This document shows, piece by piece, positions 24,002-35,753 of a stretch of DNA of 64,000 nt. The notes beneath the pieces were generated by a model. The model ran no database searches. It saw only the letters and a list, made by a program, of their open reading frames with translations, and was not told where the DNA came from. Origin of the DNA: Stenocarpella maydis. Its lineage: Eukaryota > Ascomycota > Sordariomycetes > Diaporthales > Diaporthaceae. The stretch lies in the NCBI GenBank assembly GCA_002270565.1, contig NQMI01000129.1, positions 62,001 through 126,000 of the forward strand. Reading direction: 5' to 3'. Every line of letters begins with the position of its first letter. Within the stretch, counting starts at the first letter, position 1. A program made the translations under genes and the position numbers.

Positions 24002-25346
24002 TTATGGTGGGAGGGTTGAATTACGGGTTGGCAAGATGGGAGTAGATGGGGGGTTGATGGTGGGTGGTAGGAAGGAGGAATGGGAAGGGAGGAAGAGGAA
24101 GAGCGAGAGAGTAGGTGAGAGAGAGACAGAGAGTGTGTGAGTGCGCGTAAAAAATTTGAGGTTGCCCGGGTCGTCGGCGAGCTTGTTGATGTCGTCGTTT
24201 GCTCAGAAACGGCAGGTGCCTACCCCGGGCCCGTAGCAGATGCTGCAGGGAGGAGTGCAGTCCGTCTATCTGCCAGTGTATTCTGCTGGGGGGAACTGCA
24301 GGCAGGGATGAGGATACCTGATGGAGACGGCCAATTGGAGGTAGAATAAAGGGGGACTGCGTCTGGGCCCGGCTCCGAGGTGAACAAGAAAAACAGGTGC
24401 ATGCAAGGCGTGGTTGCCTTTTTTGGCCTGTCACGGACAAGACGAGAGCCGCAGAGTTTCTGGAGCTGTCTGAGTGTTTGCAACCCGTCCAGCCAGTGTT
24501 GGTTTTTATTTTCCCCCTGCGGCCCTCTTCTTTTCCCTCCAACGGCCAGTGTTGAAACAGCAAAGGCAGCTTCTCCTGCTGCAGCTTTGACGGGCTGATA
24601 GGCCCTGTGTAGGGCTGAGTTGGAGATACACAGTCTGCTACAGATTTCTGTATGGTATTTCGTATCCTGGCAAGGATGCAGACAGTGCAAGCAGCCTTTT
24701 GATTTTACTGTTTCACATTGGCTGGGGACTGGATGATAGTTTGTAAGTGAAAAGGCCAAAAGAGTAGTACCTGCCATCTCGACTGCTGTCTCATGTGTGT
24801 CTCTCTCTCTGTGTGTGTAACAAGCCCAGGGCTCTCCAGACGAAGTCGTTGGCCGAGCTGTCACGACGACTTGCCGTCTCCACGGGCAGTTGCATTAGAT
24901 CAAGCTATCGAGTGTCCTTTCAGCTTCTCCGATAGACACTAACAACAGTCGAACATTTGAGCCCCTCAACTCCTGATTGAAATACTGCCCGCTCGGTTGC
25001 AGACTTCACCAAGCCAGTGACTAGAATTGTTCTGCAGCATAACTCACCTCAGCTCCTGGTAGGCTACTAACTAACTAGGTTGTCTATGCAGTTTTCCGGC
25101 CGGGCTCACTCAGGCCGGTTGTCACCAACAAGCTAACAACGCGCTCGGACTAGATGAACCCCCTAGATACTTCTCTGGCATACACAGACACCGCGACAAG
25201 TTAGGTTGGCGTCTAGTCCGAGTTTAATGACGAGGTGACTCTTGTCGGCTTCTTATTCCACAACACAGGTCTCTGTGACTTAAATACTCAGCAGTTACTT
25301 AAGAAGCTGGGCATAGTCATTCAAACCTAGGGCCGCAACGCCCCCG

Positions 25347-25352
25347 CCTCGG
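25347..25352 (+). promoter_or_regulatory. Candidate FarA/CTF1-type site (CCTCGG)
   Basis: CCTCGG about 890 bp upstream of the thiolase start. CCTCGG is the published core for fungal fatty-acid regulators FarA/FarB and CTF1, which control beta-oxidation genes. A hexamer alone is weak evidence. Confidence 0.3.
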
Positions 25353-25594
25353 TCTAGTCACGATTGCTCTGAGTGATTCCTCCCCTTGCTCGGCGGAACT
25401 TGGGGCGGGGGTCTCAAGACCTCCTAGTCGAGATGTGCAGTGGTGTCGCCTGGATGTTGTGGTTGTATATGGGCAGTGCTACATTTTGAGGGAACCTGTG
25501 TAACTGGAGGCTGTTGATGCACATTAGCCTCGTGTAATGACAGCCCCATTCTCCGTTTCTAGTATACTAGACCAGCCAGGACGGACTGGCCATG

Positions 25595-25600
25595 CCGAGG
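25595..25600 (-). promoter_or_regulatory. Candidate FarA/CTF1-type site (CCTCGG)
   Basis: CCGAGG on the plus strand, about 645 bp upstream of the thiolase ATG. One of three such cores in 900 bp. Confidence 0.3.
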
Positions 25601-25998
25601 TATCTTATAGGAAGCATCTAGCTGGCTTATCAGCCAGCTAGCTTTATCTACGGCCCACCATGCTTCCAAGGTGCAAAGTCATCAGTCTTAAGCAACATGG
25701 GTACCCATTTAACCTACTTAAGTAGGTAAAGAAATAAAAGACTCTGGGGACCGACCTCCCTCTGGCATCCAAGCCATGGCTTGGGGGAGGGGATGCTTGG
25801 GTTAGCCAGGGGTTAGGGTTATAAAGGCAGTTCTTGTGGGGACTAAAGGGCCCTACACTAAACTAGGCCTTTCCCCGCAACTTTAGGTCACCTTGCTTAG
25901 AACTCGCGGGGACAGGGGACTCCCGTGGAGCCGCAGAGGGGATGGCAGGCCGTGTAGGTGTAGGCCCCAGGCCATGGCAAAATGGCAGAGACGGATTA

Positions 25999-26004
25999 CC
26001 GAGG
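25999..26004 (-). promoter_or_regulatory. Candidate FarA/CTF1-type site (CCTCGG), promoter-proximal
   Basis: CCGAGG on the plus strand, about 240 bp upstream of the thiolase ATG, the best placed of the three cores for induction by fatty acids. Confidence 0.38.
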
Positions 26005-26242
26005 CACACCGGCTCAAAGACGGACCTTGGCCACGACACGACACGAACCGACACCACAACCGACCTGCGCCTGGCAATGCAGTCCACGACTAATCATCAC
26101 CGTTTCCCCCCTTACCTTCCTTATCATCTCTCCTTGTCTCGCTCGCCACACGCATCATAGATATATTCTGGTCTCCTCCGTCCAGTCCTGTCAGACACAC
26201 ACGCTGCATATTTACCGACACCACCACACACAGACATCAACC

Positions 26243-27749
26243 ATGGCTGTCGAACGACTCGGCTCCATCCTCAAGCACCTGACTCCCGGCAGCTCCCTTG
26301 CCTCCATGTGAGTTCCTTGGCTGGATCAAGGCCCCCGATCATGCCTGGCTACCGGGTGGGCGCTGACCTGACAACCTATCCTGACAGCACCTCCAAGAAT
26401 GCCGACGACATCGTCATCACCCTGGCCATCCGGACCCCGCTGACCAAGGCAAAGAAGGGTGGCTTCAAGGACACCAGCCTTGAGTACATGGTCTATGCCC
26501 TGCTGAAAGAGGTCAGAGAGCGCTCAGGCATCGATCCCGCACTGATCGAGGACATTTGCCTTGGTAACGTACGCCACCCCCGGCCTGGCCACAACTGCCA
26601 CGCATCGTGCCCCTCCGAGGTTGTCCTGCGCCCTTGCTGAATCTTCCTCGCCCTGCAGGTCTCTGATCCCAAAGCCGCCTACAAACTCCGCGCCGCATCC
26701 CTCGCCGCCGGCATCCCCAACGTGTCCGCTGCCTACTCCATCAACCGTTTCTGCTCCTCCGGGCTCAAGGCCACCGCCGATATCGCCAATGCCATTTCAG
26801 CCGGTAACATCGAGGTTGGTATCGCAATTGGCGCCGAGTCCATGACCGTCGGCGGCGATGCCCTCGACAAGCCATTCGACGAGGCCGTCACTGCCCAGAG
26901 CCAGGAGGCTGCCGACACCATGCAACCCATGGGCTGGACGAGCGAGAACGTCAGCCGGGATTTCGGTATCACCAGGGAAGAGATGGATAAATACGCCGCC
27001 GAGAGCTTCCAGCGCGCCGAGAAGGCCCAAAAGGAGGGCCTCTTTGATGACGAGATTGTGCCCATCAAGACAAAGCTCAAGGGACCTGACGGTGAGGTCA
27101 AGGAAGTTGTCCTGACCAGGGATGAGGGCATCAGGCCCGGCACGACCGCCGAGACCCTGGGCAAGATCAGGGTTGCCTTCCCCCAGTGGGGACCTACCAC
27201 TACAGGTGGCAATGCCAGCCAGGTCACTGACGGAGGTGAGCCAACTTGACCGCCACAACCCCTGGTTTGGATCCCACGTGGTTTTTTTAACAAGCACGCT
27301 GACCACCGGCATCTTTTTCTGCAGCCGCCGCCGTACTCCTGATGAAGCGTTCCACCGCCATCAAGTTGGGCCAGCCCATCGTTGGCAAGTACGTGGGCTC
27401 GACCGTCGCTGGCCTGGCCCCTCGCATCATGGGCATCGGCCCGAGCATTGCTATACCCAAGCTCCTAGCCCAATACAACCTGTCGCTGAGCGACTGCGAT
27501 GTGATCGAGATCAATGAGGCCTTTGCGTCCATGGCTGTCTACTGCCGTGACAAGCTGGGCCTGGACTGGGCCAAGATGAACCCCAAGGGTGGTGCCATTG
27601 CTCTGGGCCACCCCCTCGGTGCCACTGGCACAAGGCAGATTGTCACAGGCCTGAGCGAGTGCCGCAGGACGGGCAAGAAGATCCTCCTGACGAGCATGTG
27701 CATCGGCACGGGAATGGGCATGGCAGGTCTATTTGTGAATGAGCAGTGA
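26243..27749 (+). CDS. Peroxisomal 3-ketoacyl-CoA thiolase (PTS2)
   Basis: Four exons: 26,243-26,307, 26,388-26,568, 26,659-27,235 and 27,325-27,749; all introns are GT-AG and keep frame, giving 415 residues, the usual length. It catalyses the last step of beta-oxidation, CoA-dependent cleavage of 3-ketoacyl-CoA to acetyl-CoA. The N-terminus contains RLGSILKHL, a perfect PTS2 (R-L-x5-H-L), so import into peroxisomes by the Pex7 route is expected. Catalytic residues are visible: acyl-accepting Cys114 in NRFCSSGLKA, the NEAFAS motif, His370 in GGAIALGHPLGATG and Cys400 in SMCIGTGMG. Three CCTCGG cores lie upstream, suggesting fatty-acid control. Intact, with normal codon use. Confidence 0.95.
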
Positions 27750-28607
27750 GGTGATATGATTGAAAAAGTATCAAAAATGACATGTTTAGTTTCTGTATCT
27801 AATGCAAATACTTGAGCCGTTCCTTCGCCATGGTTCAGCGCTCGCCGGGTCATCGGCTCTCCACCACATCCCTGATCTGCACATGGTCGTTCATATGTAT
27901 ATATATATAATACAGCCTGCCGACATGGACCTTAGACGTCGTCCGGTGAGGCGTGTGCACGTAGTTGATTGGTTTCCTATACTTCAAGGTTTCTCTGAAA
28001 CGAAGTAATTACAGAGACCCTTGCAACCGTCTTGACTTCATAAAACTGAGATACGATCGATTGATATAACAAAAAGAATTGACTAGGGTTTGGAGCACCG
28101 ATCCAGCCTGTCGGCACGAATGTGAATCCGGTGTCACAAGTGCCGGAGTTTACCATCATCTTCAGCTGCGGATCTAGTTCTGGAGGGGATGCGTGACCCA
28201 GTAACAGGTCCCTCCAAAAGAGGGGCCTTTCCAACTACCAAAGGTATCTTTGACTTGTCGTCTTTCGTGCGCAAGACGTCAATACCCGGGCTTACCCTCT
28301 GGGAAGTTATGCTTAGAGAGCGGACCAACATGCCACACGACGCAGAGCAGAATCATGTGATTAGGTTTATGCTTCATCCGTATTTGCATCCATCAAGTCG
28401 TCTCTAAAATAATATATAAGGAACGTTACACACAGCCTCCAGGGCCACCTGCAGGTCGGAGGATTGTCTCGTCATCAGCCCTTTTGTTTCTCAGCCCCTG
28501 GCCCCAGGAGCTCGGCCGGCAACCAAGATATTTACAAGCCCGCCATGCTCCTGGCCACCAATTAAACCAATTAAACCCGCCCCACTGGCAGAAACGCCGG
28601 TTATTAC
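27750..28607. other. Convergent intergenic region
   Basis: Holds the 3' ends of the thiolase (+) and gEgh16-type (-) genes. A short (TA)n run near 27,897-27,908. No other gene recognised. Confidence 0.5.
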
Positions 28608-29610
28608 TTAGGCCTGGAACGAACGAGCCTTCTTCATCTTCTTGCGGTACTCCAGAGCCCTCTTGCGGGCGGCGGGGGTCTGGGTGAAGGCAACGGCACC
28701 GCCAAAGGGCCCAGCGGGCGTGTTGTTGCGCAGGCGCATGATGCAGACGTTCTGAGCGGAGCCGACGGTGGCGTCGCAGGTGGTGCCGGCGGGCATCTGG
28801 ACCTTGACGGGGAAGTCGGAGGTGGTGGTGGCTGAGATGCCGGCGACGAGGCCGGGCACGTCCTGGGTGACCTGGGCCTCCTGGAAGGCGGCCATGTCGG
28901 TGCCGCCCGAGGTGCCGTCGACCATGGCCTCGAGCGGCCCGGCGCCGTCCTGGTTGATCTGGCGGAAGGTGACGTCGACGGTGCCGTCCTCGTTGGCTGT
29001 GGGCAGGCCGCTGCTGGCCCCGGCGCCGGCCATGGCCGCGACCATGCTCTCCGGGGGGCCGGTGCTCTTCTCGCCCTTGGCGTTGTTGCCGCCGCCGCCG
29101 CCGAGAAGGCCGGCGAGCAGCTGGCGGACCCTGTTGGTGTTCTTGCCGCCCTTGGCGGCGGCCGGGGCATTGCTGAGGTCATCCTCCTGGCCGACACCCG
29201 AGTTGGCACCGTTGGTGGGGGCCTTGGCCGGGTCGACGTCTCCCATGAAGACGCCGATCATCATGGCCGGGTCGACGGGGCCGTTGCCCTGGGTCTTGCC
29301 CAGGGGGCCGACGGCGCCCGAGTTCACCTCGCGGTCGCGGATGATGGCTGTGTCGGCCTGCGAGCCGCAGCCGTTGGAGGAGCAGTCACGGGGCGTGCCA
29401 TCAGCGACTGTATTCCCTCTGGTGTTAGCAAGCGGTGCTCGAGGACAAGGGGGCGGTGACCAAGTATCACGACCGGATGCAGGAGGGCGAGGGCTTACCA
29501 GTCAGGCCAGGCATCTCAACACCGTTGGCGCCGGTGATCTTTGTGACGACACCGTGGGCCGTGACGGAGGCGGCCAGGCAGGCCACAGCAACTGAGGTGG
29601 AGGAACGCAT
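28608..29610 (-). CDS. gEgh16/GAS1-like secreted protein
   Basis: Two exons, 29,499-29,610 and 28,608-29,407, with an intron bounded by GTAAGC and TACAG and a GCTAACA branch point; 303 residues. The signal peptide MRSSTSVAVACLAASVTA is followed by HGVV at the predicted mature N-terminus. Conserved family blocks: GANGVEMPGLTVADGTPRDC (spanning the splice, which fixes it), NGCGSQADTAIIRD, LGKTQGNGPVDPAMMIGVFM. A Gly/Ala-rich middle with GLLGGGGG (about residues 140-150) and a C-terminal part with two cysteines (TCDATVGSAQNVCIMRL) follow. Family members (gEgh16 of powdery mildew, GAS1/GAS2/MAS3 of Magnaporthe) are expressed in appressoria and linked to host penetration. A processed N-terminal His recalls the His-brace of lytic polysaccharide monooxygenases, an inference only. 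Confidence 0.85.
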
Positions 29611-32600
29611 CTTGGGATATGTGGGTGGGAGGTGGTAGTGACTGTGTCAAACAGGTCAGGGCTTGTTGTGTGGGTTGGATTAATCGCGTCGAAGGGCCTC
29701 CCGGGCTGCGAATGTCGAAGAGGAGAATGAGAAGGAGAAGGAGAATGCTGGAGATGAAGCTGATGATGATGAGAGACGCCTTCCGACTGATGGCTTGGAG
29801 GAACCGGTCGGATTGTTATATACTGGTCTGGGAGCCCAAGACATGACGATCTGGTCGTCCGTCCTTTTTCTCCTTCGGACGCATCTCGTCGTCCACTGTC
29901 GCGTCGAGGCTTCGACACGGAAGCTCGTGTTTCCTCCATCCCCAGAAGCCTCATCTGAACAACTGCGAACAGCAAGCCGTTTCAGCAGCTGGCGACGGTG
30001 GCGTCCGCGATGTCGTGTGGCACGCGCGAGGGCTCTCCGCCTCAGTGGACGGCCAAGAGGCTCCTGGGGGGGCGAATCGCAATGCAGCAAGCACCCTGAG
30101 AGGCTCCTCCGGCTGCAGATCACGGGCCGTGTCGACCAGGAACAAGGCTGTATCAGCCGCTTCAGCCCCCGTGTTTGCCGCTACCCGTCAGCCCTTGGGG
30201 TGGACCCCTGATGATCCTGGCCATGAGGCTCAAAGGACGTGTGGTGGTGTTGTACATGCGTCTAAGTGCATGTACCTAAGTACTTGGGCTATACGCCCCG
30301 TATTTATGGGGCGCCACGGGCAGTGCCGAGAAGCTTGGCAGGTCGCGGGTATGCCCCTGGCGTTGCACCTAATTGTGGGCTTGGCCGCCTGTGGGCCTAT
30401 AAAGACATGCGACGCTGCCCAGTGAAGCATTTCCAAGACCTTCCAAGCACTCCCAAGACTCTTGGCCACGATGCACAGCACCAGAACAAGCTTCACCTGG
30501 GCGCTGCGAGCCGCACGCACAGCCCACAGCCCCGTCGTCACCTTCACTCCTGCGCATCCGGAGCTGCACACACGACAAAAGGGCCGCTGCCCTGGCGCCC
30601 CCCCCCCGGCCCCGGGTGATTGGCGCTGGGGTATCCGGCCATGGTCTTTGGAATAATCGCCGAGCGCCAGAGAGGGGGTCGCGGGGTGTCCACAACCTGC
30701 AGCTTGTTTGCCGGCCAGGCCTCTTCCAGAGAAGCGATTGGCGAAGTTCTGTTGCGCAGATCATGGAACCAAACGTTTGGGAGATCTTTTGTGTGGATCG
30801 GCCTATGACAGCCACGATTGACATGAACGACAACCAGCATGCCTAATCCGTGCCTCCCTTGCGGCCCCCTTGCGCACCCCTTGCGGGGCTTCCTGATGCT
30901 TCTCAAGAATCCCGAGCCATCACGTGACCGCCGCGCATCGTATATGCGTCTTGCTACCTCGGCACTACTACACGCAGAGCGACTCGTCTCAGCAGACCGC
31001 CACCGCAGCCGCCAGGTCAAGCCGGAGAATAAAGTCGTCGAGCACTGAAAATTGCGACAAGTGCTGTCTGTCACTGTCGGATGGGAGCCATCTCAGATCC
31101 AACACCAGCCAGATCTGCGAGTGCGTCTAACTACAACCTCGGCGTGAAGAACACTCCTCTTCGGACGAAGCCCAGGCACATCCGGAAGGCTCAGCTCCGC
31201 CTGCGATTTGAGAACATCAGACCAGAGGATGTCCAGATGGCGTCTGCACGCTCGACTTAAGACCAACTGCTGAAGCTCGCCCAAGGAACTCTATCCAGCC
31301 GAACAATGGCCCGCCCGAGCCGTTGTCAGCTAGGCAAATCCGCGAAAAGAGGCAAGCGCGTGTGACGAGCCGCTCCTCGACAGATAGGAGAAAGTTTCAA
31401 AAATTCGAATTCTGGGGGTCGAAAGTTTCAAGAGGTGAGAAAACTCGAGTTCGTACTGTCATTTCTTCGCGGCTCAGGCTCATTTGGGAAGCCCATATGC
31501 AGGATGTGATTTGTCACGACGGAGTGGCGACGAACTAATTCTGTGGCTGTTGCAAACATTATTGCACCGCGGCAACAAACCGCCCTGCTCGCCTTGTTAG
31601 GGGGATTTTATCGCATAATCCCTCCGATGGTCTCTTGCTAAGGAACACTGCAATGTTTCGAGACACGACTGCCCTCAGCCACCCATTAATGCCAGCCCGT
31701 GGATGGTTGAAACTCCACTTCTGATCGAGAGAACCCCTCCAACCCCCCCCGCGTTGCTTTGGTAGTGGACGTGTTTGACACTGTCTCCTGAGCCTCCAGC
31801 TTGTCGGATCACGATCTCTCACACCCTACCCGACGCTGCAACCGTGATGGCCTCCGGTGTCTCTTTTGCTTAGGCGGCTCGAATGCCAACAATCCGATCT
31901 GAATTCAATCCCCAAAAAGCTTGGGAAACGCTTCACAGCAGGAATATCCGCATCTGGTTCCGGCTAGCCGACTCAGCGCACGTACCTGACATGAATCTCC
32001 GAGGTGTATTCCTGAGCAGTCACTGTTTCCACATTTGTCAACATCACCTCGCACACGCGATTCAGCCAGCAAGAGTGTTGTGCCATGGCCAAGGGGTCTT
32101 AGTCCTCAGGCCTTCATCCTTGATACAACTGAATTCAGTGTTGGCATGGTCTCGTTTTCGACTAAGACACGATTTTCCGCACTGACTTAAACTAAAAAAC
32201 AGGATATACATAGCCGCTAAAGCGTCGCGAGAATCTTGTGGAATTCTTGGAAGGTAAAAGGGGGGGAGGGGGGCACATGAGGGCTTTTGAAACCTGACTT
32301 GCTGCCACAGGAATTTCAGGGATACTAGTATCCTGCTGAGCTCATTTCTGCCCTTGCCGTTTTCGAGTTATTGTCTCGGCGCTCACCACCCCTCCTCAAA
32401 ATGCGGGTTTCCCTCGAGAAAATTGTGCTGGCACGTGGCCAAGAGCGATGACTGCTGGTGGCATAATGAGTTGAGCCGAACTACAGTACCATCCGCCTTG
32501 TGGACAGTGGAAGGCACCTCTATCAGGCTCGACCGCAACTTGCAGCAACCGGAATTGACGGCCAGAATGCCTAAAAAGCACTCGAGATAATCGAGCTCAT

Positions 32601-33454
32601 GGTCCACATTCTTCCTCTGAGGGCACTCCTTGGCAAGAGTTCAAATGTTCTGGACGCCGTAGACCCAAGCGTGGCTCTATGGTTCGACGAAGGTGGTGCA
32701 TGCTGATAGTGTCAGAAAGAATATTCATTCCGAAATCGAAACAACAACTTCAGGGATATTCTAAATCATTTTTCTGCGAGCTCTGCTATCGAAGAAATAC
32801 ATGGATATCGGACAATAATCTGTCTCGTCACATTCATCTCTGAAAATTTGAAACTCCCTTTCCGTAAGTTTCCTTGCTTTTGCCGTATCGGTTTCCTCTC
32901 CAACGTGACGAATGAGATGCGATGCATGAACAGAGTAGACGGGAATTAAAGTCTGTGCTTTGATTTGTTTTGTGTGGCCATTATGGACTTGTGGCTATGA
33001 GGTCAAATGAGCAGTTTGTGATCTTGCCGTTGCGCATTGTTTTCAGGATTATGATGTCCCTCTAGAAGCCGGCACCCGGCATGTTTCAAGTGCAAGCCTG
33101 TGCCCACGAGGTTATTTCCCATCACGCTGCTTCCTTCGCCACGCTCCAGAAGTATAACACCGCCACGGTTATACACAGTCTTCGCCAGAAGAGCATTACA
33201 TTGGTTATGGCTGTACTAAGGTACCTGATTGATGGGAGCCTATTTCAAAGGCCCCGTACTACAATACAAGACATCTGTACCTAGGTAGGTATAGCCTGAG
33301 CTGCGCTAGAGGTCAACTTAGACTTTAATTTATCATCCATCGAGGCGTGCATGTGAGCATCGATATTGGAATATCGGTTTCGACGTGGTTCAGTTTGAAG
33401 ATGAAATACAAGGCTCTCAAAGTGCAATGTGCAGCAACCGTTGACGGCTTTTAC
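29611..33454. other. Large intergenic region, no gene recognised
   Basis: Normal composition. A promoter-like stretch (CTATAAAG near 30,397, then a CA-rich leader) precedes an ATG at 30,471, but the frame (MHSTRTSFTWALRAARTAHS) stops after 62 codons and resembles no family I recognise; a short first exon cannot be excluded. C runs at 30,601-30,609 and near 31,745 and a G run near 32,262. Nothing else supported. Confidence 0.45.
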
Positions 33455-35340
33455 CTAAAAGTTTCCCCAGAGCTTCTTCCACCATGGTCGTTCGTCCGAT
33501 AACACGCCCTCTGCAAGCTCTTCAGCCTCTTCCAGATCTCGTCTCATACCAGACTGCAGGTCGATCTCATGAGCTTTCCGGAACTTGGTCTTGTAAAAGA
33601 ACTTGTAGGCTAAAACGATGATAGGAAACAGAGGTAAAAGGATATACGCGTCCACAAATCCCCCAGCATTGAAAGGGCTCAAAGTTGTCCAACCCTGGAC
33701 AAGCGCCAAGAAAATGTTTGCACCAAGACCAAAATAGGCAATCCATGGGTACCAGAGGGATTTGAAGGGTAAACTCGCCTCTGAGTGTCCCTGAATCTCC
33801 CACGCGTTTCGGAATTTGATATGAATGTAACTGATGCTCCCCCACACCAGGAACGTGGAAACGCCGGATAAATTGACAATTAGATTGTACGCTGTGCCTG
33901 CTCCAGTGGATACGTTCATCATGCTGAGTGCACCACACGCATTGGTGAACACGATCGCCGGAATCGGAACGCCCCTCCTGTCGGTCCAGCCCAAGATGCG
34001 TGGGGCTTTCCCGTCCTGTCCCATAAAGAGAAGCGTGCGGCTGCCGATGTAAATGGAGCTGTTGACCGCCGAGAGACAAGTGATGAGGATGAAGGCATTG
34101 ATCAAGTGAACACCTCCTTCCCAGCCCGCATTCTGGAGGGCAATTGTCATTGGGCTCTGCAGTGCCTTGCTCCTAGCGGAGGCGAGTCCCTCCGCGTTCG
34201 AGGGACAGGTCAAGCCGAAAAAGAAAGCCGACCCCATGTACACAAAGACGATGCGCCAGAACACCTGCCTGATGGCCAGAGGTACCGCCACTCGTGGGTT
34301 CTTGGTCTCGGTGGCGGCAACGGCGACCGACTCACAGCCTGCGTAAAATGTGGAACAAAAGACGAAGACTGTTGCAACGCCTCGAAATCCGGTGGAAAAT
34401 GCGCCCGGGTCATGCCAGTACTTGAAGCCTATGCCTGGAACGCCCTGTATGCCACCTGCCGCATATATTATAGAAAACAGGAAGTAAGCCACCAGGCCCC
34501 CGAGCTTGACAAGAGCAAGCCAGAACTCGGCTTCGCCAAAGGTCTCAATACCCAGAAGTTGAAAGGCGAGGAATGCAAACTACGATATGTAAGCAGGTAC
34601 TTGACTGAAATGGAGCAGACAGCCAGTCAAGTAGCATCTGTTGATCAAAACCTACCCATAGTAAAAGGAAATAACCCCACAAAGGCACTCTGTCGCCCCA
34701 GAATACCAAGATGCTGGATATGGCGTTGTATTCATTCGCTAGCACCGCAAACCCTGTTCGACCATGAGATATTAGCCTGGACCCAACCAGCCGTTGCGAG
34801 CAATCACCGCAAGGTTGGGAAATTTCCCGCAGCAGAAAGATCGCCGTTGAGTCAATCTCGTCTCCCCAGAGAAGTAGAAACCAGCAAAAACGTGTGGAGA
34901 GAGAGAGGGAGAGGCTTACAGATGATAAAATAATTCCAGCCCACTGCAACACCAAAAGCCTTGTCCACAAAACGATCGGCCAGTCCCGTGAAAGCCCCGC
35001 CGGAAGGATACAGTGTTGTGAGCTCGCCCAAGCTCTGCATGATAGAGAAGGCCAGAATACCAATGGTGCCGAATCCGATCAGCAGCGCGGCTGGCCCGCC
35101 ACTTGACAACGCTCCGCCGGAACCAACTAGCAGGCCTGGACCAATGATTCCGGCCAGCGCCATCATCGACAGATGTCGGGTCTTCAGCCCTCGTTTCACA
35201 CCACTGTGGGGATCAATCGTGCGGAAATCGCCTGTGGCCTCGTCGGTCGATAACTCGGGTGTGCAGGCTCCACGGCGACGGGTCGGCTCGACGGCAGTGG
35301 CCTCGAGGTAGTCCTTAGCTGGTGCACGATATCCAGACAT
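33455..35340 (-). CDS. Amino-acid permease, YAT/APC family
   Basis: Three exons: 34,920-35,340, 34,656-34,753 and 33,455-34,579. Introns GTAAGC...CAG and GTAGGT...TAG restore WNYFII-W and LLLW-FAFLAFQLLG exactly, giving 547 residues. A cytosolic tail (about 55 residues) is followed by the APC signature GIIGPGLLVGSG (64-75), LGELTTLYPSGGAF in TM2-3, NEYNAISSILVFWGDRVP, then about ten membrane segments including FYAGCESVAVAATETKNP and SSIYIGSRTLLFMGQDGKAP. The C-terminal tail is charged (RRDLEEAEELAEG). These are hallmarks of fungal general or specific amino-acid permeases of the plasma membrane; substrate cannot be deduced. The start at 35,340 is chosen because MSGYRAP begins the family-like N-tail. 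A Tc1/mariner terminus lies only 413 bp upstream. Confidence 0.93.
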
Positions 35341-35753
35341 GATCACGGCCAGTGGCAATTTTCGATACGTGCCTGCGGAAGACCAAGTACAGTGCGTCCG
35401 CGTCCTTGCCGGTATGGTTATCGGGCCACCTCTTGGTGAGCAGAGGAGGCGTGACAAGATGTGGCGCGGTTAAAAGACGTGCTGGGGTAGCTCTAGTTTT
35501 TATGGTATTTCGTGTACTATTCTGCTTACTATGTAGACCTCAGCACCTTGTCGACGGTCGTCGACCAATAGGAAACGCTTTACCTAATGCGGACCAGAAG
35601 GTGGGAGCAGAATGGGCAGCAGAAAATGACGGCAGCGACGTGCAAAATTCGTGGTCGCGATGGCGTTATCGCGCCAAGCGCACCGATCCCCCTGATGCCA
35701 AGGCTTCCCCAGATCAATAACTACTGCAATACCTACTGAAGATATGCTGCATA
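35341..35753. other. Permease promoter region bounded by a transposon
   Basis: About 410 bp of normal-composition DNA upstream of the permease. It ends with the TA dinucleotide (35,752-35,753) at which the Tc1/mariner element begins, so the native promoter may be shortened. Confidence 0.5.

Larger units (their letters stand above)
24002..26242. other. Divergent intergenic region with inverted repeats
   Basis: Spacer between the divergently transcribed C3H and thiolase genes. Includes an 11-bp inverted repeat (CTCGGACTAGA at 25,144-25,154 with its complement at 25,212-25,222), a 10-bp-stem hairpin at 25,618-25,641, and a 14-bp palindrome CCTACTTAAGTAGG near 25,713. No additional gene recognised. 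Confidence 0.5.

Noticed and set aside
30471..30656. Frame beginning MHSTRTSFTWALRAARTAHS behind a TATA-like promoter
   Set aside because: Stops after 62 codons, contains a C run, has no clear donor leading to a second exon and no recognised family; kept only as a remark in the intergenic entry.
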